Of a stretch of DNA of 64,000 nucleotides, positions 8,380 to 17,200 are shown piece after piece. This DNA is from Kiritimatiellaceae bacterium (GTDB lineage Bacteria; Verrucomicrobiota; Kiritimatiellia; Kiritimatiellales; Tichowtungiaceae): positions 124,001 to 188,000 of the forward strand of contig JABFQY010000005.1 in assembly GCA_013141415.1 (NCBI GenBank), given 5' to 3'. The first letter of the stretch is position 1. Each line of letters starts with the position of its first letter. The translations under genes were made by a program, and so were the position numbers. The notes under the pieces were generated by a model. That model had not been told where the DNA came from. It did not search any database and saw only the letters and a program-made list of their open reading frames with translations.

Positions 8380-9540
8380 ATGAAAACCGGCATCGACCAG
8401 ATTTCGTTTTACACCTCGCAGTATTTTCTCGATCTGAAGACACTGGCGACGGCGCGTGGTATTGATTCGGAAAAATTTTATACCGGCATCGGTCAGGAGA
8501 AGATGGGGATTCCGCCGCCGGACGAAGATGTCGTTACGATGGCCGCCAGCGCGGCTTTTCCGCTGAAACAGCAAGGCGCGCTGGATGGCGTCGAGGCGCT
8601 GCTGTTTGCCACCGAAAGCGGTATTGACCAGTCGAAGGCTGCCGGAATGTTTGTCCACGGACTGCTCGGTCTGCCGGAGCGTTGTCGTGTGGTCGAACTG
8701 AAACAGGCCTGCTACAGCGCGACCGCCGCACTGCGGTTGGCGATGGGGCTCGTCGCCATGAAGCCGAAGAGCAAAGTGCTGGTGATCGCTTCCGACGTCG
8801 CCCGCTATGAACTCGGCAGTCCCGGTGAATCGACGCAGGGATGCGGCGCGGTCGCTTTCACGGTTTCCGCCGATCCGCGTCTGCTGGCGATTGATCCTGA
8901 GGCCGGATTCTACGCCGATGATGTGATGGATTTCTGGCGGCCCAACTATCTTTCTGAGGCGCTGGTGGACGGCAAGTATTCGACGCTGGTTTACATTAAA
9001 GCGTTGCTGGAGTCGTGGAGGCAGTACGCCGCTGAGAGCGGCCGCTCGCTGAATGACTTCGCCCGCTTCTGCTACCACATTCCGTTCACCCGCATGGCCG
9101 AAAAGGCGCACCAGAAACTGGCGAAGGGCACTTCGGATGACGAACTGAAAAAGGTCATCGGTGAATCGCTGATCTACAGCAGGCAGGCGGGCAACTGTTA
9201 CTCCGCGTCGCTTTACGTCGGGTTGGCTTCACTGCTCGATAACGCGGCGGAGGATCTGGGCGGAAAACGGATCGGGCTTTACAGCTACGGTTCCGGCTGC
9301 GTCGGTGAGTTTTTCAGCGGCGTTGTGCAGAAGAACTACCGTGACGCGCTGTTTGCTGGCCAGCACCGGCAGATGCTTGCCGGACGCACGGAGCTGACGT
9401 TCCAGCAGTACGAAGACATTTACCATTACGGCATTCCGACCGACGGCGGCGAACATACGTTCCCGCAGTACCGCACCGGGCCGTTCCGTTTTGCCGGTAT
9501 GCAGGGACATAAGCGCATTTACGCCAAGGCCCGGATTTGA
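8380..9540 (+). CDS. mvaS: Hydroxymethylglutaryl-CoA synthase
   Basis: Condenses acetyl-CoA with acetoacetyl-CoA to HMG-CoA, supplying HMG-CoA reductase. I place the start at 8380 (MKTGIDQISFYTS), giving 386 residues; the longer frame from 8326 would only translate the repeat upstream. The catalytic residues are visible: Glu79 in FATESGID, Cys111 in LKQACYSATAALR and His near 233 in CYHIPFTRMAEKA. GSGCVGEFF near the C-terminus is also typical. This is the bacterial thiolase-fold form. It lies between the isomerase and mevalonate kinase in one operon. Confidence 0.94.
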   Translation: MKTGIDQISFYTSQYFLDLKTLATARGIDSEKFYTGIGQEKMGIPPPDEDVVTMAASAAFPLKQQGALDGVEALLFATESGIDQSKAAGMFVHGLLGLPERCRVVELKQACYSATAALRLAMGLVAMKPKSKVLVIASDVARYELGSPGESTQGCGAVAFTVSADPRLLAIDPEAGFYADDVMDFWRPNYLSEALVDGKYSTLVYIKALLESWRQYAAESGRSLNDFARFCYHIPFTRMAEKAHQKLAKGTSDDELKKVIGESLIYSRQAGNCYSASLYVGLASLLDNAAEDLGGKRIGLYSYGSGCVGEFFSGVVQKNYRDALFAGQHRQMLAGRTELTFQQYEDIYHYGIPTDGGEHTFPQYRTGPFRFAGMQGHKRIYAKARI

Positions 9541-9554
9541 TTTAATACGGCCAG

Positions 9555-10559
9555 ATGAAAGCCATTGCCCCAGGTAAACTGATTTTGAGCGGCGAGCATT
9601 CCGTGGTGTACGGAAAACCGGCCGTCGCGATGGCGATTGACCGCAGTGTGACCGCCACCATCGAAGATTCCGACGACGGACAGATTTCTTTCGAGATGCA
9701 GGGCGTCAGCGAACGCGATTCGTTCACGATGCTGGCGCTTCAGGATTTCAAGCGTCGGGCGCTTTACAACTATCATCTTTTTCTTGAAGGCAAGATGGGT
9801 ATTCGCGATGTGCTGCACAAACCGGTCGATCTTTTCAAATTCGGCTTCATCACCGTGCTCGACGGACTGCACCGCTCGCTTGAGACCGGCATAGTCATTA
9901 AACTCAAGTCGAGCATTCCGGTAGGCAGCGGAATGGGATCGTCCGCCGCATCGGTACTGAGCGAACTGCGTGCGCTCGGCCACTACCTGCGCGTCGACTT
10001 CAAGCCGGAGTGGTATTATGAGTTCAGTCTGGAAGCCGAAAAACTCCAGCATGGGCATCCCAGCGGCGTGGATTCTTATATTTCGCTTTACGGCGGATGC
10101 GCCGCATTTCAGAACGGCACGGCCCGTTCCGTACCGCTTCCGCGTATGAAAATGTATCTGGTCGAAACCGGCACGCCGGAAGCGACCACCGGCGAATGTG
10201 TCGTGCAGGTCAAAGAGCAGTTCCAGAACGACCTGATCTGGAATGATTTTGAAGCGGTCACCAATGAAGTCGAAAAAGCGGTGCGCGAAAATAACAGCGC
10301 GCTGATGCGGTCGCTGCTTCGCGAAAATCACCGGCTGCTTTGCCGCATTGGCGTCGTGCCGCAAAAGGTTCAGCAGTTCGTCGCCGACGTCGAAACGGCG
10401 GGCGGCGCGGCGAAAATTTGCGGCGCGGGTTCGATCCGCGGACAGAGCGGCGGAGTGGTGCTGGTGCTGGCCGACTTTATGCCGACCACACTTGCGACCA
10501 AATACGGCTACAACGTTTCGCCGGTGCGCGGAGACCCTCTCGGGACGAGAATTGTATGA
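9555..10559 (+). CDS. Mevalonate kinase (GHMP kinase)
   Basis: A 334-residue GHMP kinase, 15 bases after HMG-CoA synthase. The N-terminal motif APGKLILSGEHSVVYG is that of mevalonate kinase. The ATP loop IPVGSGMGSSAAS is at about residues 121-133, followed by HGHPSGVDSYISLYGG, which supplies the catalytic Asp, and a C-terminal AKICGAGSIRGQSGG loop. It should phosphorylate mevalonate on the 5-hydroxyl. The C-terminal loop is less glycine-rich than in classic enzymes. Because the next gene is also mevalonate kinase-like, which of the two uses mevalonate and which phosphomevalonate is uncertain. Confidence 0.82.
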   Translation: MKAIAPGKLILSGEHSVVYGKPAVAMAIDRSVTATIEDSDDGQISFEMQGVSERDSFTMLALQDFKRRALYNYHLFLEGKMGIRDVLHKPVDLFKFGFITVLDGLHRSLETGIVIKLKSSIPVGSGMGSSAASVLSELRALGHYLRVDFKPEWYYEFSLEAEKLQHGHPSGVDSYISLYGGCAAFQNGTARSVPLPRMKMYLVETGTPEATTGECVVQVKEQFQNDLIWNDFEAVTNEVEKAVRENNSALMRSLLRENHRLLCRIGVVPQKVQQFVADVETAGGAAKICGAGSIRGQSGGVVLVLADFMPTTLATKYGYNVSPVRGDPLGTRIV

Positions 10560-10587
10560 TTGGCGATTTAAGATTTTCGATTTTGGA

Positions 10588-11583
10588 ATGAACAACCAAT
10601 CATCAATCACCAATCATCAATCATCAATCTGGGCTTCCGCTCCCGGAAGCCTGATGTTGCTGGGCGAACACGCCGTACTCCATGGCCGCCGTGCGCTGGT
10701 TTGCGCCATCAATAAACGAATCACTGTTTCATTCTCAACAATTGATAAACGGATTCTTCGGATTGTTTCAGACCTTGGAAGTTACGAAGCGCCGCTCGGC
10801 GCACTGGCTGATCATCCCGATTTCCGCTTCGTGCTGGATGCCGTGAAGCAGTATCCGCTGACGCAGGGAATCGAACTGAAAATCGAATCGGAGTTTTCGA
10901 GCGATATCGGCTTTGGTTCATCTGCGGCCGTCACCGTTGCAACCCACGCCGTGCTGATGCATTTTCCGAGGTCTCGGACCTCGGCTACAAAAATTCAGGC
11001 TGAAAATTGTAGGGCGGGGGCCGTGACCCCGCCTTTCGATAAGGATGAGTTATTCAAACGTTCGCTGGCGACGATTCATCGTGTGCAAGGACGCGGTTCC
11101 GGCGCGGATGTGGCGGCGAGCGTTTTCGGTGGCGTGGTGGCCTATCGTGCCGCGCCCTTCGAGAATCCTCAGGGCAGGCCGTTGGAGATTGTTCCGCTGA
11201 CGGGATCATTTCAGCTGACGGCGGTTTATTCCGGCTCCAAGATGAAAACGGCGGATGTGATTCGCTATCTCGAAGAGCGCCGCGCGCTGAACGCCGATTA
11301 TTTTGAAAAGATATTCGACCGGATGGACGCCAGCGTCGGTGAGGTGATTGACGATTTTTCGCAATTGGGCCGGATGCTGATTCTGAATCAGAAGCTGATG
11401 GAAGAGATGGGCCTCTGCAACGCCGCGCTGTCGGAAATTATTCAGGAGTTCCGCGATCTGAAAGTCCCCGCCAAAATTTCCGGCTCAGGACTCGGCGATT
11501 GCGCTGTCGGCTTAAGCGAAATTCCGAAGTTTGGAAGGTTTCAAACGTATAACCTGCAAGTCGATTCACGCGGCGTTTTATAA
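10588..11583 (+). CDS. Second GHMP kinase, mevalonate/phosphomevalonate kinase-like
   Basis: A GHMP kinase of 331 residues from the ATG at 10588. Motifs are ASAPGSLMLLGEHAVLHG at the N-terminus, then DIGFGSSAAVTVA, GRGSGADVAASVFGG and PAKISGSGLGDCAVGL. The Gly-Ser-Gly-Ala-Asp variant and the position after mevalonate kinase suggest phosphomevalonate kinase, but a second mevalonate kinase is possible. It lacks the NIAVIKYWGKR motif of diphosphomevalonate decarboxylase. Two oddities come from repeats: the first 14 residues are encoded by a tandem 7-mer tract, and about 25 residues after LMHF are encoded by a GTAG repeat pair at 10966-11033 inserted after the ATP loop. Confidence 0.72.
   Translation: MNNQSSITNHQSSIWASAPGSLMLLGEHAVLHGRRALVCAINKRITVSFSTIDKRILRIVSDLGSYEAPLGALADHPDFRFVLDAVKQYPLTQGIELKIESEFSSDIGFGSSAAVTVATHAVLMHFPRSRTSATKIQAENCRAGAVTPPFDKDELFKRSLATIHRVQGRGSGADVAASVFGGVVAYRAAPFENPQGRPLEIVPLTGSFQLTAVYSGSKMKTADVIRYLEERRALNADYFEKIFDRMDASVGEVIDDFSQLGRMLILNQKLMEEMGLCNAALSEIIQEFRDLKVPAKISGSGLGDCAVGLSEIPKFGRFQTYNLQVDSRGVL
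10598..10629 (+). repeat. Tandem 7-mer tract (AATCATC type)
   Basis: Four and a half copies of AATCATC or AATCACC. It lies downstream of a TGGCGATTTAAGATTTTCG segment and together they resemble an interspersed repeat common in environmental bacterial genomes. Here it provides the first codons (NQSSITNHQSSI) of the second GHMP kinase. Confidence 0.6.
10966..11033. repeat. GTAG-foot hairpin pair inside the second kinase gene
   Basis: A reverse unit ending CCTCGGCTAC (10966-10988, stem CCGAGGTC/GACCTCGG) and a forward unit GTAGGGCGGGG...CCCCGCC (11009-11033) point away from each other within the reading frame. The stems are unrelated in sequence to those at 8297, 11659 and 62514, but the GTAG foot is the same. 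The frame stays open, adding roughly 25 residues to the kinase. Confidence 0.65.
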
Positions 11584-11658
11584 TGTTACCGGAACAGGGA
11601 GCGGTGTAGCAGGATTCCAAACCTTAGGGAGATTTCTCCTATGGTTTGATAAAAAAAC

Positions 11659-11723
11659 GTAGACGCGACGCCCTCGTCGCGTTCATCTCTGTAGGGGAAA
11701 CGCGACGAGGGCGTCGCGTCTAC
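11659..11723. repeat. GTAG-foot inverted hairpin pair after the mevalonate operon
   Basis: GTAGACGCGACGCCCTCG at 11659 is mirrored by CGAGGGCGTCGCGTCTAC ending at 11723. Each arm is itself self-complementary (CGCGACG/CGTCGCG), so the pair can fold as one long stem or two hairpins. It lies in the gap between the convergent second kinase and greA and may also act as a bidirectional terminator. Confidence 0.7.
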
Positions 11724-11727
11724 AGGA

Positions 11728-13851
11728 CTAACCGTTAATCCACGCCCGGATATGTTCGGGCAGGGCGGTGACGGCGGTGACTTCGACTTCAACATCGATT
11801 CCGCTGGAGGTCGGTACGCGAACCCGGCTGCCGGCTTTGGTTCCTGCAAGCGCTTTGGCCATGCCGGCCTGCGATGAAATGATGTGCAGGGTTTCGTCCT
11901 GGTCCCATTCGCCGAGGATGTAATAGTTTTCGCGGTTGCCGTCGGCGTAAACGAGTTCAACCCCGGTGGCGATTCCGACGACGTCGCACGGGAAGCCGGT
12001 GAAGTCGGTCGGTTTCACTTCGTCGAGAGCTTTCTGCAGTTCTTCGGCCTGCAGGCTGAGCAGGCGCTGTTTTTCTTTGGCGAATTTGAACTCGGAGTTT
12101 TCGCGCAGGTCGCCGTAGCTGCGGGCCAGTTCGATCTCTTTGGAGTTTTCCGGGATTTCTTTTTTGAGGATGTGCTCGAACTGATCTTTCTTTGCCTGAT
12201 AGCTGCGTGGTGAGGTGATGCGCGGGTTCTTTTCTTTTGGCGCGGCGTTGGTTTTCTTGAGTACGATTTCGTGCAGGTCGGGGCAAATCTTGATGGTTTT
12301 GGCCTGTAACGACTGGCGATCGAGTTTGCTCCATGCGGGAGAATCACTGATGCGGCGCATAAAGTCGCGGCGCTGGGAGTCGCTCATGGCGGCGAGGATG
12401 CTCTTGAGTGAATCGTTGTCTTCGATCTGTTCACGGAGCTGGTTCTGTGCGCGCAGGGCGGCGCCGCAGTGTTCCTGTTCGATCAGTTCAATGGTCTGGA
12501 AGGCGAGGTCGGCCTTGTCGGTGAGCTGCCAGCCTGCGGCGCGTTCTTCATTACGCAGAATCCAAAGAAGCAGAGCCGGACTGCATGCCCGACGACGAAC
12601 GGTGTCGCGAATCTGTCCGGTCAGTTCGGTTTCTGCACCGTTGCGGATGAGTGCTTCGATGGTTTCGTTGAGCGCGGTGGTGCCGAATTCGGGCAGGCGG
12701 CGAAGCAGGAAACTGCGGGCGGTTTCAGACGCGGTGAAGAGACGGCTGATGAAGGCCTGCATAAAGCGGGACGGGAGTTCTTCGAGCAGGGCGGGCAGGT
12801 CGTCACGTCCGGCCAGCTTGGTCAGTTCTGCGGTACAGTCCACGCTTTCGGGTTCGACGCCGAGCTGTTCGGCATAAACCAGCGCCTGGGCAATCCATCC
12901 GGGCTGGTTAAGCGATCCGCCTTTAACGGCGAAGGCGAGGCGGTTAGCGATTGCTTCTTTCATGTACGATTCAAGAGTCTGGAATTTCTGCGCCTGAATT
13001 TCTTCCAACCCCTGGAAAACGGCAGGCATGTCGCGTTCGGCTTTGAATTTTTCGAACCAGATTTGATCGTAGGCCTTGGCTTTGCGGCGCAGACGCAGCG
13101 GATCGGTACGTTTGGATGGAATTTCGATTAACGGATCGTTTTTGAGATCTTTGCGGGCGGCATCCCAGAATTTTTTCCAGTCGGCTTCCGTGGCGATCAA
13201 GTCGGGCATGAAATGATCCTGAATCAGATTGAGCGAGAGCGGGCCGTAACTGCGCAGAGTCATGCGGATGATTTCGGCGGGATTCTCCTTCATCAGCCGG
13301 ACGAATTCGTCGGGGTTATTGTGACGAACAGCCATCAGGTGATCGTCGGTGAGAACGTCGAGTGCGTCGGCGGCGTAGGAGAAGGCCAGTTCATGGTCAC
13401 CTTTCTTTTCGAAAGAGACTTCGACCTTTTGATAGAACGGGTCAACGCGGTTGACGATTCCGAAGCCCCAGGTTTTGTTATAGCAGAGCATTCCTTTTTT
13501 CATGGAGCGCAAATGTTTCAGGCGCAAAAAAGCCTCTTCGGTGGAAGAGGCTTTTTCGAAGGCGGGTTCGATGAACTTCTGCTCTTTGCGGCTGGTTGCC
13601 AGAATGTGCAGGAGTTCTTTCTGCGCAATGGCAGGGGAGGTGCCTTGTTTAAGGGCGAGCCATTCGTAGGCGGCGACGGCTTCGTCGAGCAGTTTCCGGT
13701 CGATCAAGGTATCCTTGAGCAGTTCGCCCCATTCGACGGCGCGGACTTCCTTGCCGTCGGCGCAGAGGGCGTCGAGCTGTTCGAGCAGATCGGCGCAGGG
13801 AACGGTTTCGGCTTCGAGTTGGGCGAGCAGTTGTTCTTCGGTCAGAGCCAT
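11728..13851 (-). CDS. greA: Transcription elongation factor GreA with long N-terminal extension
   Basis: Transcript-cleavage factor that rescues backtracked RNA polymerase. The C-terminal 150 residues are GreA: the acidic coiled-coil tip is seen as SYGDLRENSEFKFAKEKQ (about residue 575) and is followed by the FKBP-like domain ending in HIRAWING. Ordinary GreA is about 158 residues; here about 550 mostly helical residues of unknown function precede it. The same architecture, about 715 residues, is known in Chlamydia, so it is a group trait and not a fusion error. The start at 13851 (MALTEEQ) has an AAGGAGG site; the longer frame to 13929 includes a repeat. Confidence 0.88.
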   Translation of the reverse strand: MALTEEQLLAQLEAETVPCADLLEQLDALCADGKEVRAVEWGELLKDTLIDRKLLDEAVAAYEWLALKQGTSPAIAQKELLHILATSRKEQKFIEPAFEKASSTEEAFLRLKHLRSMKKGMLCYNKTWGFGIVNRVDPFYQKVEVSFEKKGDHELAFSYAADALDVLTDDHLMAVRHNNPDEFVRLMKENPAEIIRMTLRSYGPLSLNLIQDHFMPDLIATEADWKKFWDAARKDLKNDPLIEIPSKRTDPLRLRRKAKAYDQIWFEKFKAERDMPAVFQGLEEIQAQKFQTLESYMKEAIANRLAFAVKGGSLNQPGWIAQALVYAEQLGVEPESVDCTAELTKLAGRDDLPALLEELPSRFMQAFISRLFTASETARSFLLRRLPEFGTTALNETIEALIRNGAETELTGQIRDTVRRRACSPALLLWILRNEERAAGWQLTDKADLAFQTIELIEQEHCGAALRAQNQLREQIEDNDSLKSILAAMSDSQRRDFMRRISDSPAWSKLDRQSLQAKTIKICPDLHEIVLKKTNAAPKEKNPRITSPRSYQAKKDQFEHILKKEIPENSKEIELARSYGDLRENSEFKFAKEKQRLLSLQAEELQKALDEVKPTDFTGFPCDVVGIATGVELVYADGNRENYYILGEWDQDETLHIISSQAGMAKALAGTKAGSRVRVPTSSGIDVEVEVTAVTALPEHIRAWING

Positions 13852-14218
13852 GGTTTTTCCTCCTTGACCCTTCGACTCGCCCTCCAAGGTGATGGAGTGC
13901 TCGCTCAGGATAACCTTACGGCGCGTCAAAGGGTCAACCTTGAGCCAGGCGCATCGCGCCGCGCCGAAACCTTGGCAACTACCACAATTGCCAAGGCGCT
14001 TATTGTTTCGGCAATAAGCGGGTTAAAATGGTCAGACACCATACGCCTTCCCGCCGGTCTGGCAAAGCCAAACATCATGTTTTCCTGCGGCGTTTCAGAC
14101 TCCTGAGGTTTGGCAGAAACTGGGCTGTTGTGTCGGGGCAGACCTTTCGAATTGAGGCAGGGTAAATGCATGGCTTTTTCCGGCGAAATATACTATACGT
14201 AAAGAGAGCGGGGGTTAG
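13852..14218. other. 367-base intergenic region between greA and a giant secreted-protein gene
   Basis: This gap separates divergent genes and must hold both promoters. Near greA is a sequence reading CCCTTCGACT then CGCTCAGGATAACC, matching the ends of a common interspersed repeat. A nested inverted repeat lies at 13963-14012. A TATACT hexamer at 14189-14194 could be a -10 element for the rightward gene, with no convincing -35. No gene is supported here; the 81-codon leftward frame has no ribosome site or family motif. Confidence 0.5.
13963..14012. repeat. Nested inverted repeat upstream of the first giant gene
   Basis: Outer arms GCCGAAAC (13963-13970) and GTTTCGGC (14005-14012) enclose inner arms CTTGGCAA (13971-13978) and TTGCCAAG (13988-13995). 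The right outer arm also forms GCTTATTG/CAATAAGC with its surroundings. It could be an operator, a cruciform repeat or an RNA structure. Confidence 0.6.
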
Positions 14219-17200
14219 ATGATTCTTATGGGAAACAAGCTAAAAATAGCGGGTGTCAGCGCGGTTCTGATGTGCGGCTTGAATGGCATGGCGGCTGATC
14301 CAGCGCGGCCTGCTGAATTTGTGATTGGGCAGACGGTTGTGCGTACAAACACGGTTGGGTTTGGCGCAGAAATAAGCCATCCGCAAACGATTAATAACTG
14401 GACGGATAACCCCGGAATGGAACCGCTTGTTGCGCGGGAATATTGGGAGATCAGCGGCGGCGGTACCAACGCAATCGGCAGTTATGCGGATTGCAACACG
14501 CGCAAGTCCGATTCTTTGTGTTCCGGTTTTTATGACGGAGCCCATTATCGTCTGTACCGCGAAAATTATACTTTAGGCCGGATTGAAAAAATTGCGGAGG
14601 GGACTGTTCCTGCGGGAGGGTTTCTTGCAGACGGATATATGACGGTCGGGAGCGCCGGCGAAAGCATAAAGACGTATGCGCCTAATACAGATGTCGCAGA
14701 TAATTATCTGATTCAAAATGGAGAGACGTGGTATTACGCCGTAAAGGCGCACGACATAAACGGGAACTGGTCCGATTTTTCGGCGGCCGTTGCCGGGGTG
14801 ACCCCGCAGGCGGGAATTACGAACGGACCGCGCATTGCGACGCAAACGGTAGCGGATCCGAAAGTTGGAACCGTGTATGCCGAGTCCAAGCCGTTTGAAA
14901 CTTTATCAGCATTGGGCGGAACCCTTCCGCTGAGCTGGACGCTTGTTTCCGGTGTGTTGCCGGATGGGATGAGCTTGAGTAGCGCCGGGAAAATTTTTGG
15001 AACCTGTTCGACGACTAATCCGGTTTCGTTTGTTGTGCGGGTGACGGATGGCGAAAGCCGGACACACGAAAGAACGTTCAGAATGTTTTGGCCGGATCCT
15101 GCCGGTGACGGGGCCGCGCCAGCCGCGCCGACGAATGTGGTGACGGAGGCCCGTGACGGATTTGTTTACATCCGCTGGGATACTCCGGCAGAGAGCGATA
15201 TTACAGACTATCAGATTTACCGCTCGCGTGTTCCGGTTACATCGCAAACGGAACGGATTTATTTAGATGCTTCCGGAGCCGTCGTTCCGGTGTCGGGCGA
15301 TTTGCTGTTTGTAGAAAAGGAGTGGCAGGATGCTCCGGCACCTGAGTTGAGCAGTCTCCGGATTGTTCAATATCAGGGAACAACAAAGTGGAGTCCTTAC
15401 GGCAATAAAGTGAGCATGGTGTTTACGAATCATCCCGGCACACTTCCGGCACAGTTCACAAACGAATATCCGGGGGCAGGATGCTTGAAAGTGACGACTT
15501 CCACCAACGAGCTCTTCGGGATTTGGCAATATAAGACGGCGAGTACAAACGGCGGCTCATGGAGTACCGCTCAGTTTACACCGGGCCAGACGTACCGGAT
15601 GGAATGCTGGGTTTACGGAGAGGGATTAACCAATGCTTCGCTCCGGTTCAGCTATGGCAGCTACACCGATCAAGCAGTCACCGGCATTGTCAACGGGGCG
15701 TGGACGAAGCTTTCGGTTAACTTTACAGCGACCAACTGGGTGACCAAAGCCGGATCAGTTTTTGGACCGTACTTCCGTTTTCAAGGGCCGGGGTCTGTGT
15801 ACCTTGATAATGTGGTGGTCTATAACGTGAACGATCCGGCGGGTCCGTGCCATTATTCCCAGAGCGTTTTGGATTTGTGGAAGGACTATGTCGGTCAGGC
15901 CGCCGCCACAAACAAAGGGGTGCTACGGGTGCGCTATAACACCGAATCCTTCGACCACATTATGAATCCGGCGGTGATGAGCGAGCGCGGCTGGGATAAT
16001 ACGAAAGGCGCCTCCAAGGGAGACGCGTTGCACATCCACGATGCGTTGGCGATCGCGCTGGCAACCGGAACGAACGCAGTTACACGGTCAGTTCCGTGGA
16101 TTATCGCCAGTCTGGAATGGAGCGAAGCTGACTATGTACGTCTGGCGGAATATCTCGCCGGCCCGGCGGGAACGCCGTACGGTGATCTGCGCATCGCACA
16201 ACGCGGCGGCGTTACGACGCCGTGGATCGATGAGTTCAGAAAAATCATTATCGAGATGGGTAACGAGCCGTGGAATACCGGTTATTTCTTTGGATTCCGG
16301 GGCGGGTTCACAGGAGAGTCCGGTCGTACCTATGGCCGTTTCTGTAATTATATCTGGGATTACGTCTGGACGAATTCTCCGTACATGACGGATAAGCTTA
16401 AGCCGACGATCGGAACGTGGACAACGTCACTCGAAACCGACGGATTTTCAGCCAACGCCCGTCGTGAATGCCCGCGTGCCAAAAATATGGCCATGACGAT
16501 GTATCTGGGCGGCTGGGAAAAGGGGCAGGACGGGCAGATTGGCGGGACAACGTGGAGCGATGACGGCGTACAGCAATGGCCGATTTTTGTCGACCGTTCC
16601 GGAATCGGGGTAATCAGCAATGCTGTTGCGTTTCAGACTCTGATGGCCGCCGAAGGGCTTCCGTTTGAGTGGATGGTTTATGAAGCCGGGCCGAGTTATC
16701 TGATGAACGGACTGAACAATGTGACGTTGACCGCAGAAGAACAGGAAACATCCAGACGCTACGGGCGTACGCTGGCCGCCGGCATCGGGACGCTCGACTA
16801 TTTTCTGTACGGCGCGTACCGGAATCTTCATGAAACATCCTTTTTCTCGTTTACTCAGGACGCCGGGCTTTGGGGATCGCATACCTACATATGGAACGGC
16901 TACCGCCCGCATCCAGCCTTTCTCGGCCTGACGCTGATTAACAACTACGTCAAAAGTCCGTCCTCCATGCTGCTGACCGCGCCGCTTAACGTGCCGTCGT
17001 TTGATCTTTCGTATTTACAGGACGGAGTGACTCAGACGAAGCCCGGCATGAGCCTGGCGTCGGTCTATGCGTTCCGTGACGGCAATCGCTACGCCGTACT
17101 TCTGCTGAATAAAAAGGTGGATGGAGTGCATAGCGGCTATGACTTCGGCGACGGAACCACTCCGGCGACAGTTCATCTGCCTTTCAGCAATCCAAGTTCG

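Noticed and set aside
9519-10613. A 364-codon open frame on the minus strand
   Set aside because: It is the shadow of the mevalonate kinase gene, with no family motif and low-complexity composition caused by antisense codon bias.
13213-14106. A 297-codon plus-strand frame opposite greA
   Set aside because: It is antisense to the GreA extension and Phe/Gly-rich, as expected from antisense of Lys/Glu/Ala codons.
13926-14171. An 81-codon leftward frame upstream of greA
   Set aside because: No ribosome site, and its sequence runs through the nested inverted repeat; more likely repeat-derived noise than a gene.
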